13,120 nucleotides of DNA from an uncultured Oscillospiraceae bacterium (GTDB taxonomy: Bacteria > Bacillota > Clostridia > Oscillospirales > Oscillospiraceae). Location of the stretch: assembly GCA_910587505.1 (NCBI GenBank), contig CAJULD010000063.1:1-13120 (forward strand), given 5' to 3'. Below the pieces are notes generated by a model. The model saw only the letters and a program-made list of their open reading frames with translations, did no database searches and had not been told where the DNA came from. A program made the translations under genes and the position numbers. Within the stretch, counting starts at the first letter, position 1; the number at the start of each line of letters is the position of its first letter. Shown piece after piece: positions 1 to 7,415 of the stretch.

Positions 1-69
1 GAGATGGCCCGGGACGAGGCCCGCCACGGCAAGGCGTTCAAGGGCCTGCTGGAGCGGTACTTTAAGTAA
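1..69 (+). CDS. Rubrerythrin, C-terminal end (partial)
   Basis: The window opens inside a gene. Frame 1 reads 22 residues, EMARDEARHGKAFKGLLERY followed by FK, then TAA. The D-E-A-R-H-G-K-A-F segment is the last helix of rubrerythrin-type ferritin-like proteins, in which the Glu and His of the E-x-x-H pair are diiron ligands. Rubrerythrins act in the cytoplasm as NAD(P)H-dependent peroxidases that remove hydrogen peroxide in anaerobes. The 5' part lies outside the window, so I cannot tell whether this is a classical rubrerythrin with a C-terminal rubredoxin domain or the reverse type. The protein ends directly after the diiron helix, which suggests that any rubredoxin domain is N-terminal or absent. 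A strong terminator follows 15 bases after the stop. Confidence 0.82.
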   Translation, partial: EMARDEARHGKAFKGLLERYFK

Positions 70-84
70 GATTTTCGCACCTTT

Positions 85-116
85 GAGGGTGGGCTTTACG
101 GCCCGCCCTCTTTTTT
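85..116 (+). terminator. Rho-independent terminator of the rubrerythrin gene
   Basis: GAGGGTGGGC (85-94) pairs with GCCCGCCCTC (101-110), with one G-T pair and a TTTACG loop, followed by six T residues (111-116). This is a textbook intrinsic terminator on the plus strand, 15 nt after the TAA. Confidence 0.9.
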
Positions 117-155
117 GGTGGAAAAAAGGTGGAGCCTCCCCCACTGACTTCTCAA

Positions 156-560
156 TCATAACAAAGTGGATTTTGGAAAAGTGGTGAGATAGCCCGTGCC
201 CCGCTCCGCCAGGGCGGTAACGCTGGAGCCATTCCCGTTCAGCTGCAGCAGATCCGGGGACTCGTTGGCCCAGGTCACGCCGCTGGCGGAGCGCATGTTG
301 TGCTCCAGCACCGACAGGCTGCAGGTGCCGCCGGGGTACAGGGTGATGGTGGGACAGGAGAAGAGGATGCCGCCCTCGCCGGAGGAGGGCTGGGTGGGCG
401 TGGTCTGGGGAGGCGTGGTATCCGGCTTTTGGGTGCTGGTATTCTGGGCAGGTTCTGGCCGCCGGGGGTCTGCGCGCCGCTGATAGCGTCGTCCATGCGG
501 CACAGGGTATATACCCGCGCATTGCTTGCCACTACTATCAGCGCTATAAATGAGGATTGA
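156..560 (-). pseudogene. Degenerate fragment of a membrane-anchored Ig-like (BIG_2) domain protein
   Basis: On the minus strand one frame (about 503 to 156) reads a Pro/Thr-rich linker (TTPPQ-type repeats, then PSSGEGG) and next a segment resembling a bacterial Ig-like group 2 domain: ITLYPGGTCSLSV, then GVTWANESPDLLQLNGNGS and VTALAERGTG. This matches the family pattern of 'L-x-x-G' opening, 'V-T-W-x-S-x-x-P' middle and 'V-T-A-L-A-x-G-T' close. Upstream, a second frame (about 560 to 450) continues the same protein with a hydrophobic stretch (FIALIVVASNARVYTL) and DAISGAQTPGGQ, which would be the membrane anchor. Joining them needs a one-base frameshift near 450-465. No start codon with a ribosome site is visible, and the Ig fold stops early at 156. 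I read this as a broken, truncated surface-protein gene. The domain assignment is by eye. Confidence 0.5.
161..177. repeat. Left copy of a short near-direct repeat
   Basis: ACAAAGTGG-ATTTTGGA here recurs as ACAAAGTGGTATTTTGGA at 603-620. The 17 bases match except for one inserted T. The copies lie on either side of most of the degenerate Ig-like fragment. Confidence 0.5.
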
Positions 561-585
561 ACGTCATTCCCATTGGTGGTATACT
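557..585 (+). promoter_or_regulatory. SigA-type promoter of the small membrane protein gene
   Basis: TTGAAC (557-562), a 17-nt spacer and TATACT (580-585), with an extended -10 TG at 577-578. Transcription would start near 592, about 40 nt before the ATG at 632. Spacing and both boxes are close to consensus. Confidence 0.75.
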
Positions 586-602
586 TGGCTCGTGACAAAT
601 CG

Positions 603-620
603 ACAAAGTGGTATTTTGGA
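603..620. repeat. Right copy of a short near-direct repeat
   Basis: ACAAAGTGGTATTTTGGA matches 161-177 with a single one-base insertion. It overlaps the start of the ribosome site (GGAGG, 618-622) of the downstream small gene, so the likeness could partly reflect a copied gene start rather than a transposition footprint. Confidence 0.5.
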
Positions 621-631
621 GGCACATAACT

Positions 632-871
632 ATGAAAAAAATAATTGCAGGAATAGGGTTTGAACTTACGGGAGTATTGATGCTGTTGTGCTCATCTTTA
701 ATTGCAGGTCTGAGCATGGAAAATACAGCAGAGTGGCATACTGAGTTGGGAAGATATTGGCAAACGGTATCTAATATGGGTTTATTTCCGGTGCTGATTA
801 TAGGTGCCGTTTTGCTTACAGCAGGTGTAATACTCTCTCTGTGGGGAGCTTTTTCAAAATCAGGCAAATAA
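632..871 (+). CDS. Small two-TM membrane protein of unknown function
   Basis: A 79-residue protein starting MKKIIAGIGF. The start at 632 is chosen because GGAGG (618-622) lies 9 nt upstream; an in-frame codon at 608 precedes that ribosome site and is unlikely. Two hydrophobic segments are visible, about residues 4-27 and 55-73, separated by a polar loop (roughly 28-54) containing acidic residues, His and Trp. The C-terminus is short and basic. The gene has its own promoter (557-585) and a hairpin terminator (890-922), so it is a monocistronic unit. It is clearly richer in A/T than its neighbours, which hints at separate acquisition. I do not recognise a family. Small hydrophobic proteins of this shape are common in clostridia, and nothing here shows a substrate or partner. 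Confidence 0.75.
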   Translation: MKKIIAGIGFELTGVLMLLCSSLIAGLSMENTAEWHTELGRYWQTVSNMGLFPVLIIGAVLLTAGVILSLWGAFSKSGK

Positions 872-889
872 ACAACCGTCAGTTTATCA

Positions 890-922
890 GGGGGATTTCA
901 TCTTTTGGGTGAAATCCCCCTT
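890..922 (+). terminator. Hairpin terminator between convergent genes
   Basis: GGGGGATTTCA (890-900) pairs perfectly with TGAAATCCCCC (910-920) across a 9-nt loop. Only two T residues follow on the plus strand, so the U-tract is weak. It lies 18 nt after the small membrane protein gene and beyond the 3' end of the convergent GH31 gene, and could serve both. Confidence 0.7.
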
Positions 923-938
923 GACAAATGTTCTCCTG

Positions 939-2924
939 CTATAACCGCTCAAATACCGGCATGTACGCCAGCGGCGCGTCTACTGTCACCGTCTGTCCGC
1001 CCTGGAACGCCTCCCCCGTAGAGGTCAGCTTCCAGCTGCCTGCGGGCAGGTAGACCTCCCGGCGGAACTGATTCAGCCGCAGGACGGGCGCAACAAGATA
1101 TTTTGCCCCGAACATGTACTGATCCTGCAACTCCCAGCACCTTTCATCCTCCGGGAACTCATAGAACATGGCCCGCAGCAGGGGCGAGCCGTTCTCGCTG
1201 GCCTCGGCGTACAGGGACCTGATATAGTCGTGCATAGCAATGCGAAGGTCATAATATTTCCGCATGATGGCGTAGTTTTCCTCACCGTAGCTCCACAGCT
1301 CATTGGGCTGGCCGGTGCGGAGATAGCCGCCGCCCCAGTCCCGGTCGTCCAGCGGCGGAATGTTGTACGGCCCCCGGTCCCCGTGCATCCGCAGCACCGG
1401 GGAGTATACCGCAAACTGGAACCAGCGAATGAGCAGCTGCCGGAAGTCCGGGTCGTTCACATCGTCCGTCATGAAGCCGCCGATGTCGGTGGTCCACCAG
1501 GGAATGCCCGCAAGGCCCATGTTCAGTCCGCACTGAATCTGGTCGGCAAACGCCTCAAAGGTACTGGGGATATCCCCGGACCAGATGACGTTGCCGTACT
1601 TCTGGGACCCGGCCCAGCCGCACCGCAGCAGGTTTACCACCGGGGCGTCCTGAAGCCTGCTCATTTCATCATAAAAGGCCCGGCTGAACAGCTGGGGATA
1701 CAGGTTGCCAACGCTCAGGGCGGGACCGGCGCAGTAGCGGTAGTGGTCGAAGTCATACACCCCCAGATCCGGCTCGGAGTTGTCCAGCCAGAAGGCATCG
1801 ATGCCCAGGTCATAGTAATTTCGCTTGCAGACCTCCCAGATATACGCTCTGGCCTCGGGGTTGAAAACGTCGATCTCCACGCAGTCCCCCTGATAGTCGT
1901 AGGTTTGCAGCGCGCCCCGCTCGGTGCGCATGAGCAGGCCCCGCTCCAGCATGGGATAGAAATTCTCGCTCCGGCGGTCTACCGATGGCCATACGGACAC
2001 GATCACCTTGACGCCCATGGCGTGCAGTTCATCCACCATAGCCTTGGGATCGGGCCAGCAGGTCCTGTCAAATTTCCAATCGCCCTGGACGGTCCAGTGG
2101 AAGAAATCGATGACGATCTGGTCGATCTGAATGCCCTCCGCCTGATACCTCCGGGCTACGGAGAGGACCTCCTCCTGGGTGCGGTAGCGCAGCTTGCACT
2201 GCCACAGGCCCATCAGGTCCTCCGGGAACATCCCGGCGCGGCCGGTAACGGCGGTGTAGTTTTCCAAAATTGCCCTGGGCGTATCGGCGGCAGTGATCCA
2301 GTAGTCCATCTCCAGGGTGGACCGGGCGATCCACTCATAATAATTCTTTCCGAAGGTCACCCGGCCTACCGCCGGGTTGTTCCACAGGAAGCCGTAGCCC
2401 AGGGAGGACACGGCAAAGGGGATGGAAATCTGCGAGTTGCGCTGGGCCAGCTCCAGCACGCAGCCCTTCATGTCCATACAGTCCTGCTGATACTGGCCCA
2501 TGCCGAAAATTTTCTCGCCTTTGTTGCTCTCGAATTTGACGTTCAGGGTATACTCGCTGCCGCCGATGACGCCCTTCCACTCCCGGTTTATCACCTTCAG
2601 GCAGCGGCTCTCCCGTGAAATCGTGCCGTCATAGAACCGGAAATACTCCCGCAGGATCAGCGCATCGTCTTTGTAGAAAGAAATGACGCCCCCCTGGTTT
2701 ACCACCGCCTTTATCCGGCCGTTGACAATGGACGCTTGCTCTTCGCCGGTGACAACGGCGGCCTCCGGCTTCTCCACAGTCTCCGACAGGGCCCGGTCCT
2801 GGCCGGAAAAGTCCGGCAGCATGGTGGAGCGCACCCGCAGGGAATCCCGGCCCCAGGGCTCGATCCGGAGCCTTTCCCCCTGACGGAGGCACAGCAGGGC
2901 GTTGCCGTCTTTCAAATACTTCAT
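939..2924 (-). CDS. Glycoside hydrolase family 31 (alpha-xylosidase/alpha-glucosidase type)
   Basis: A 661-residue enzyme starting MKYLKDGNAL. The start at 2924 has a GAGG ribosome site about 7 nt upstream; an in-frame start 33 bases earlier adds MIMISRKRGCA but is poorly placed. There is no signal peptide, so it should act in the cytoplasm on imported alpha-linked saccharides by the retaining mechanism. Visible GH31 landmarks: an N-terminal beta-sandwich region (about 1-220), the barrel segment DFFHWTVQGDWKFD near 273-286, the nucleophile in FWLDNSEPD (Asp about 381), the acid/base in WSGD (Asp about 451), PWWTTDIGGF near 475-484 and RMHGDRGP near 512-519. All key residues are intact. The FFHW..GDW signature resembles alpha-xylosidases, but alpha-glucosidase or sulfoquinovosidase-like activity cannot be excluded. 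It lies 137 nt downstream of the SLH protein gene on the same strand, with a hairpin between them. Confidence 0.92.
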   Translation of the reverse strand: MKYLKDGNALLCLRQGERLRIEPWGRDSLRVRSTMLPDFSGQDRALSETVEKPEAAVVTGEEQASIVNGRIKAVVNQGGVISFYKDDALILREYFRFYDGTISRESRCLKVINREWKGVIGGSEYTLNVKFESNKGEKIFGMGQYQQDCMDMKGCVLELAQRNSQISIPFAVSSLGYGFLWNNPAVGRVTFGKNYYEWIARSTLEMDYWITAADTPRAILENYTAVTGRAGMFPEDLMGLWQCKLRYRTQEEVLSVARRYQAEGIQIDQIVIDFFHWTVQGDWKFDRTCWPDPKAMVDELHAMGVKVIVSVWPSVDRRSENFYPMLERGLLMRTERGALQTYDYQGDCVEIDVFNPEARAYIWEVCKRNYYDLGIDAFWLDNSEPDLGVYDFDHYRYCAGPALSVGNLYPQLFSRAFYDEMSRLQDAPVVNLLRCGWAGSQKYGNVIWSGDIPSTFEAFADQIQCGLNMGLAGIPWWTTDIGGFMTDDVNDPDFRQLLIRWFQFAVYSPVLRMHGDRGPYNIPPLDDRDWGGGYLRTGQPNELWSYGEENYAIMRKYYDLRIAMHDYIRSLYAEASENGSPLLRAMFYEFPEDERCWELQDQYMFGAKYLVAPVLRLNQFRREVYLPAGSWKLTSTGEAFQGGQTVTVDAPLAYMPVFERL

Positions 2925-2959
2925 GGCGCAACCTCGTTTCCTTGAAATCATTATCATCC

Positions 2960-2976
2960 GCTCCCGCGCCGGGAGC
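2960..2976 (-). promoter_or_regulatory. Small inverted repeat upstream of the GH31 gene
   Basis: GCTCCC (2960-2965) and GGGAGC (2971-2976) form an inverted repeat with a 5-nt centre, about 35 nt upstream of the GH31 start. It could be an operator or a leader hairpin. I see no convincing -35/-10 pair here. Confidence 0.3.
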
Positions 2977-3007
2977 GTCGTCCCGATTTTTCCGCAGACA
3001 ACCAGTG

Positions 3008-3046
3008 AACCGCCGGGGCAGGCTTGGGGGCCTGACCCCGGCGGTT
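3008..3046 (-). terminator. GC-rich hairpin after the SLH protein gene
   Basis: AACCGCCGGGG (3008-3018) pairs with CCCCGGCGGTT (3036-3046), extended inward by CAGG/CCTG with one bulged base. It begins 15 nt beyond the SLH stop codon on the minus strand. The minus-strand continuation (CACTGGTT) has no T-run, so termination may be partial and read-through into the GH31 gene is possible. Confidence 0.5.
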
Positions 3047-3061
3047 TTCATTCAGATAAGA

Positions 3062-5872
3062 TCATCCGGCGGCCGTCGTTTTGGTATTGACATTCCCCGT
3101 GCGGACATAGTTCTGCATCCGCCAGATAATGGCGGCAAACTCGCTGCGCTGAATCGCGAAGGTGCCGTTGTAGATGGGCAGCCCGGTGTTCTTGTCCGCG
3201 GAGCCGGTCAGCACGCCGATGCCGTACAGGGCCATGACGTAGGGCGCGGAGGCGTGGTCAAAGGCCATGTCGGAGAAGGGGGAGCTGGTCACCGCCGAAA
3301 CGGGAAGCTTCATGGCGCGGGCGGCAATCTCCGCAATCGCGTAGCGGTTGACCCGCCGGTCCAGATCCTGCACCAGGCTGGCAGGCAGAAGGCTGTCCGT
3401 CCTGGCCCGGTCCAGATAACCGCTGGCCCAGTGGGTCCCGGTCCTGGGCTGCTCGGAGTAACCGGCGGCAATCATGACCATTTTCAGGACCTCGCCCAGA
3501 CTGACGCCGTCGCCGGGACGGAAGGTGCCGTCCTCGTAGCCGTTCAATACGCCGCTGGTAGTCAGATCCGTCACATAGGGGTAGTACCATTCCGTCCTGG
3601 GGACATCCGGGAAAACCCTGGAGGGCAGCGTGGTGGTGGGAGGCGTCGGTGTGCCGCCCGGCGTCACGGTGTCGGAGACGGTGATCTGCACGGTGCCCGT
3701 GGACCGCCCGCCTACGGCGTTGATCGTGGTGAAGCTGATGGTCGCCTTGCCCCTGAAGCCGGCGGCGGGAACAAAGGAGACGCGGTCCAGAGTCTTGATG
3801 CCCGGCGAGCTGGCGGCGGCGGTGGCAACGCTGAACCAGTCGTTGTCGCCGGAGATCGGGGTCCCGGAGGCAACGGCTGTCCGGTCATAGTAGAGGGTGC
3901 CCACGGTGGCGGCGGGCGGCGTGAAGCAGATGGAGGCCAGTCTGGGACTGGCGGCGGGGGCCAGCGCCGCAAAATCGGCGGGCCGGAAGGTCACGCCGGC
4001 GGAGGTGCAGGTATAGGGAACCACAGAGCCGGTCACGGAGGGCGTTGTCGGGAGCCCGGAGGCAGTGAAGACGATCCTGCCCGCGTACAGCGGCTTGCCC
4101 TGGGCGCTGCTGGCCACATAGCGGATGGACTCCGTGGCAACGGTGCCGGGGACATAGACCAGACTGCTGATGGTCTCGTTCCGGTCTCCGTTATAGGCGA
4201 AGGGCCGGCCCTCGATGGTGGACTCCGTCAGGCGGACGCCCTGCCTGGTGGCGGTGCGGCCGGTATACAGCGCGCCGCTGGCGGGCACGTCCAGCAGCTG
4301 GATATAAAAGCTGGCCCCCGTGCCGCCGGTGGCGGTCTGATACGCCTTCTGGAAGGCCGCGGGATCCAGGGCGGTCCCTGTGGCGGTGGCCGTGACGGAG
4401 ACATCCGCCGAGCCGCTGCTGCCGCTGCCGAAGAAGATATACAGGGTGCCCTCCCGGCGGCTGGGATAGCCGGTGCCCCGGCTGCCGTAGGCGGTGAAGC
4501 CCAGGGTGATATAGCCGCTCTGGGTCACTCCGGGGAGGAAGGAGACTTCGTCAATGCCATACTCGTTCCGGCCCGGCTCCACATAAAACTGATCGCTGGT
4601 CCGTACCCGGTCGCCGGGAAGGACCTGGGAGGTGTAGTCGATATACAGGGTGCCGTCCACGGCGCGGGGCGTTTCGTCAAAGCTGATGTAGTCCAGCGCG
4701 CCCCTGGGGTTGGTCCTGGCCCAGAAGGCCTCGAAATCCTCGGAGACCAGGGTGACGGGCTCGTTCCGGCTGGTGATGTACAGCACGTCCATATTGCCCA
4801 CATACTGCTGCACCGAGATGGTCAGCACGCCGGCATAGCTCTTGTTGGCGGTGTCAAAGGCGGTAAAGCTGATCCGGTAATCGCCCGCGACGCTCCTGGA
4901 CAGGAAGCGCACGTCGTCCAGGCTGTTGTTGCCGAGCCGGAAGTAATATCTGCTGTTGTAGTTGGTGATATCCAGCTGGCCGGCGGAGCTGCCGGAAACG
5001 CTGTTGACGTCGAAGGTCACATAGTCGGGGTCCACGTTCCGGCCGCAGAAGGACTTCACCGCTTCGTAGATCTGGGCGGAGACAGATTCGGAGGACCAGT
5101 AGTCTTCCTCGCCCAGGCGCAGCATGGTATCCTCGGTGGTAATGGTGGCGCTGGCGGTAATCAGCTCCTCCACGTGGACGGTAATGGTGCACGACTCGCT
5201 GACCGGCTGGCGGGACAGGGTGCCCTTGGGCACAGCCAGCACGTGGAGGGTGTAATAGTAGACGCCCTCCCGGCCATAGACGGTGGCGGGCAGGGGGCAC
5301 TCCACGCTGGTGCTGACCTGGTTGCCCTGATAGTACCAGGAATAGGTCAGATTGTAGTCGTCCGTGATGTCGGCGCTGCCCAGGGTAAGCTTGACGTCCC
5401 CGGCGGTGAGCTTCGAGTCGGCGTCGTTGAGGGCCACGGGGGCGGTCCGGTCGGACAGATCCATTTTCACCTGGCCGTAGTTGTACGCGCCGCACTTTTC
5501 ACACAGGCCGCTGGTGTTATAGGCATGCTTTTCCGCGGGAAGGACGGCGTTGTCATATTTGCATTTGCCGGAATGGGTGCCGTCGCCGTTGTTGGTGTAG
5601 GTGGCGTCGTGGTTGCTCGGGTTAATGGGAGTTTTCTTCAGAACACCTTTGTAGGAACAGCCCTGCACCGGGCAGGCATACTCCACAACGCCCTCCTCGT
5701 GGCAGCTGGCTTCCTTGATAACCTTTGTGACGATGCAGATCTGTTGTGGATGGCTGGGGCAAACCGGCGCAGCCGTCCCTCCCGCCGCCGCGGCCACGGG
5801 GGTCAGGGTCAGCGTCATGACCAGCGCCAGCAGAACGGCCAGGGGCCGCGTCAGCATGTACTTTTTCCTCAT
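3062..5872 (-). CDS. Secreted multi-domain protein with three SLH wall-anchoring domains
   Basis: A 936-residue surface protein starting MRKKYMLTRP. The start at 5872 is set by AAAGGAGG about 10 nt upstream and by the signal peptide that follows (basic start, hydrophobic core 9-24, cleavage near the AAAA-GG at 27-32). Residues about 35-130 are Cys-rich: C-x4-C spacing, then NNGDGTHSGKC and CEKCGA, a zinc-ribbon-like pattern common in clostridial surface proteins. Residues about 240-733 hold four related modules of 110-125 residues (about 240-355, 362-482, 490-604, 615-733), each running from G-x-L-[YD] through [DI]-x-V-x-F to I-x-F-T-A and a closing beta strand. A Pro/Thr linker (735-750) precedes three SLH domains (about 753-804, 812-858, 864-920); FPDVPRTEWYYPYV and GYEDGTFRPGDGVS are typical. 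SLH domains bind pyruvylated secondary wall polymer. The ligand or role of the repeat region is unknown. Confidence 0.88.
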   Translation of the reverse strand: MRKKYMLTRPLAVLLALVMTLTLTPVAAAAGGTAAPVCPSHPQQICIVTKVIKEASCHEEGVVEYACPVQGCSYKGVLKKTPINPSNHDATYTNNGDGTHSGKCKYDNAVLPAEKHAYNTSGLCEKCGAYNYGQVKMDLSDRTAPVALNDADSKLTAGDVKLTLGSADITDDYNLTYSWYYQGNQVSTSVECPLPATVYGREGVYYYTLHVLAVPKGTLSRQPVSESCTITVHVEELITASATITTEDTMLRLGEEDYWSSESVSAQIYEAVKSFCGRNVDPDYVTFDVNSVSGSSAGQLDITNYNSRYYFRLGNNSLDDVRFLSRSVAGDYRISFTAFDTANKSYAGVLTISVQQYVGNMDVLYITSRNEPVTLVSEDFEAFWARTNPRGALDYISFDETPRAVDGTLYIDYTSQVLPGDRVRTSDQFYVEPGRNEYGIDEVSFLPGVTQSGYITLGFTAYGSRGTGYPSRREGTLYIFFGSGSSGSADVSVTATATGTALDPAAFQKAYQTATGGTGASFYIQLLDVPASGALYTGRTATRQGVRLTESTIEGRPFAYNGDRNETISSLVYVPGTVATESIRYVASSAQGKPLYAGRIVFTASGLPTTPSVTGSVVPYTCTSAGVTFRPADFAALAPAASPRLASICFTPPAATVGTLYYDRTAVASGTPISGDNDWFSVATAAASSPGIKTLDRVSFVPAAGFRGKATISFTTINAVGGRSTGTVQITVSDTVTPGGTPTPPTTTLPSRVFPDVPRTEWYYPYVTDLTTSGVLNGYEDGTFRPGDGVSLGEVLKMVMIAAGYSEQPRTGTHWASGYLDRARTDSLLPASLVQDLDRRVNRYAIAEIAARAMKLPVSAVTSSPFSDMAFDHASAPYVMALYGIGVLTGSADKNTGLPIYNGTFAIQRSEFAAIIWRMQNYVRTGNVNTKTTAAG

Positions 5873-5935
5873 AAAATTGCTTCCTCCTTTGGCAATCGTA
5901 GGGGGCGGACGCGACCCGCCAGAATACGCGAGTCC

Positions 5936-5944
5936 ATTATACCA
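5936..5944 (-). promoter_or_regulatory. Extended -10 promoter of the SLH protein gene
   Basis: On the minus strand TGGTATAAT (5944-5936) is a perfect TATAAT with the extended-10 TG. No good -35 lies at 17-18 nt. A TTGTAA at 5970-5965 is too far (23 nt). Transcription would start near 5929, giving a leader of about 57 nt that contains a small GGCGG/CCGCC hairpin. Confidence 0.6.
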
Positions 5945-6026
5945 CATCCCGTCCCCAAAATCTGTTACAATTTAGCAACAAGCCTTAAATTTTACATAAG
6001 CGTAATATAACATATTTTAAAACCTA

Positions 6027-6055
6027 TTGCAATCCTGAGAAAAATTGAGTATGAT
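6027..6055 (+). promoter_or_regulatory. SigA-type promoter of the AI-2E family gene
   Basis: TTGCAA (6027-6032), a 17-nt spacer and TATGAT (6050-6055). The start point would be near 6062, 30 nt before the ATG. Its -10 lies about 110 nt from that of the divergent SLH gene, within the same AT-rich intergenic stretch (5940-6060). Confidence 0.72.
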
Positions 6056-6091
6056 GAAAACAGAAATCTGAGAGAAAGGGTCTGTGGCGCA

Positions 6092-7321
6092 ATGAAGAAG
6101 GATAACCACTATTTTGCCTGGGGGCTGACGGCGGTGTGCGTGATCGGAACCGTGCTGCTGCTCTACGACGTGGTGTTCCGGGAGAGCATCGTCATGAACT
6201 ACGCCGGGAAGCTGCTGGATATTCTGGCCCCGGTCCTGTACGGCGCAGCCATGGCATACCTGCTGGCCCCCCTCGTCAACTGGTTTGAGCGGATCATTCT
6301 CCGCCGCCGGGGGCGGACGCCCTCCAGGTGGCGGCGGGCCATCTCCGTGCTGCTGACGTGGGTGGTGGTGCTGGCGCTGCTGTACGCCCTGTTTTCCGTG
6401 CTGGTGCCGGAGCTGTACGCCAGCGTCCTGCAGCTGGCCAACAACGCCAGGGGCTACTACTACAAGGTCTACGGCTGGGTAATCCACATGCTGGAAAGCA
6501 ACCCGGACTTTGCCGTAAAGGCCACGGAGGTCATCAACGAATATTACACCGACGCCCTGGCGTGGATCAACGTCAATCTGGTACCCCAGCTTCAGACAGC
6601 TGCCCTGGCGGTCACCGGCGGCGTGCTGGGCGTGTTCGCGTTCCTGAAAAACCTGCTGCTGGGCGTCATTATCTCCGTCTACCTGCTGGCGGGCAAGGAG
6701 TCCTTCGCCGCCGGAGGCTGCAAGCTGTGTTATACCCTCCTCTCCGAGGACCGGGCGGCGCTGTTCATCCGGGGCGTCAAGGCCACCGACCGCATCTTCG
6801 CCGGCTTTGTCCGGGGAAAGCTGCTGGACTCCCTGATTATCGGCGTGCTGTGCTTCTTCTTCTCCAGCCTGTTTGAGTTCCCCTACGCCCCCCTGGTCAG
6901 CGTGGTAGTGGGCGTGACCAACATCATTCCCTTCTTCGGACCCTTCCTGGGAGCCATCCCCAGCGCGTTTTTGATTTTGCTGGACAGTCCCATCAAGTGC
7001 CTGTACTTCATCATCTTCGTTCTGGCTCTCCAGCAGTTCGACGGCAACATTCTGGGCCCCCGCATTCTGGGGGACAGCACCGGCATCTCCGGCTTCTGGG
7101 TCATGGTGGCCATTCTGGTGGGCGGCGGCCTGTGGGGCGTGGCGGGCATGTTCCTGGGCGTGCCCATCTGCGCCTGCATCTACGCGGGCATCCGGTTCTT
7201 CTCGGATTCCCGGCTGAAAAAGAAGGGGCTGCCGGTCTCCGCCGCCAGCTATGCCACCCATCAGCCCGTCTGGCCCGAGGACGGTCCGCCGGAACCGCCT
7301 CCGGAGAAACCCAAACCGTAA
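6092..7321 (+). CDS. AI-2E family (TqsA/YtvI-like) integral membrane protein
   Basis: A 409-residue protein starting MKKDNHYFAWG, with an AGAAAGGG ribosome site about 11 nt upstream. Hydrophobic segments lie at about 10-27, 40-60, 84-105 and 170-205, with several more from 245 to 375. The C-terminal half carries the family's conserved region: VGVTNIIPFFGPFLGAIPS, then DGNILGPRILGDSTGISG and GGLWGVAGMFLGVP. The N-terminal half is variable, and the cytoplasmic tail ends in a proline-rich stretch (PPEPPPEKPKP). The family (formerly UPF0118) includes E. coli TqsA, linked to autoinducer-2 export, halophile Na+(Li+)/H+ antiporters and Bacillus YtvI, a sporulation membrane protein. In a spore-forming clostridium a YtvI-like role is as plausible as AI-2 transport, and the sequence does not decide. 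It appears monocistronic from its own promoter, though no strong T-tract terminator follows. Confidence 0.9.
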   Translation: MKKDNHYFAWGLTAVCVIGTVLLLYDVVFRESIVMNYAGKLLDILAPVLYGAAMAYLLAPLVNWFERIILRRRGRTPSRWRRAISVLLTWVVVLALLYALFSVLVPELYASVLQLANNARGYYYKVYGWVIHMLESNPDFAVKATEVINEYYTDALAWINVNLVPQLQTAALAVTGGVLGVFAFLKNLLLGVIISVYLLAGKESFAAGGCKLCYTLLSEDRAALFIRGVKATDRIFAGFVRGKLLDSLIIGVLCFFFSSLFEFPYAPLVSVVVGVTNIIPFFGPFLGAIPSAFLILLDSPIKCLYFIIFVLALQQFDGNILGPRILGDSTGISGFWVMVAILVGGGLWGVAGMFLGVPICACIYAGIRFFSDSRLKKKGLPVSAASYATHQPVWPEDGPPEPPPEKPKP

Positions 7322-7346
7322 AAACCCGTATTCCTGATCGGGGGAT

Positions 7347-7360
7347 GCCGTCCGGACGGC
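7347..7360. repeat. Perfect palindrome GCCGTCCGGACGGC
   Basis: A 14-bp perfect palindrome in the gap between the AI-2E family gene and the nuclease-helicase gene. It could be a protein-binding site or a small hairpin. Nothing in the sequence decides. Confidence 0.4.
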
Positions 7361-7391
7361 GTTCAACGGTGGTGAGCACAGGTTCTGAAAG

Positions 7392-7415
7392 CCGGGGACC
7401 CGGACGGGTCCCCGG
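7392..7415 (+). terminator. GC-rich hairpin lacking a T-tract
   Basis: CCGGGGACCC (7392-7401) pairs perfectly with GGGTCCCCGG (7406-7415) around a 4-nt loop. No T-run follows (TACGTATATG). It may be a weak terminator of the AI-2E gene or a hairpin in the leader of the next gene, whose ribosome site starts about 20 nt later. Confidence 0.4.

Noticed and set aside
1230..2618. Plus-strand open frame of about 460 codons inside the GH31 gene
   Set aside because: Antisense shadow of a well-supported enzyme gene; composition is Gly/Val/His/Gln-rich without domains.
2942..6010. Very long plus-strand open frame (over 1000 codons) antisense to the SLH gene
   Set aside because: It is a by-product of GC-rich codon use in the opposite strand: Gly/Ala/Val-rich low-information protein, no ribosome site, no domain, and it covers the divergent promoters and the SLH gene with its clear signal peptide and SLH domains.
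6017..7366. Minus-strand open frame of about 450 codons opposite the AI-2E family gene
   Set aside because: The product is a Gln/Gly/Asp-rich low-complexity sequence with no membrane or enzyme motifs, while the plus strand encodes a conserved membrane protein with a matching promoter and ribosome site.
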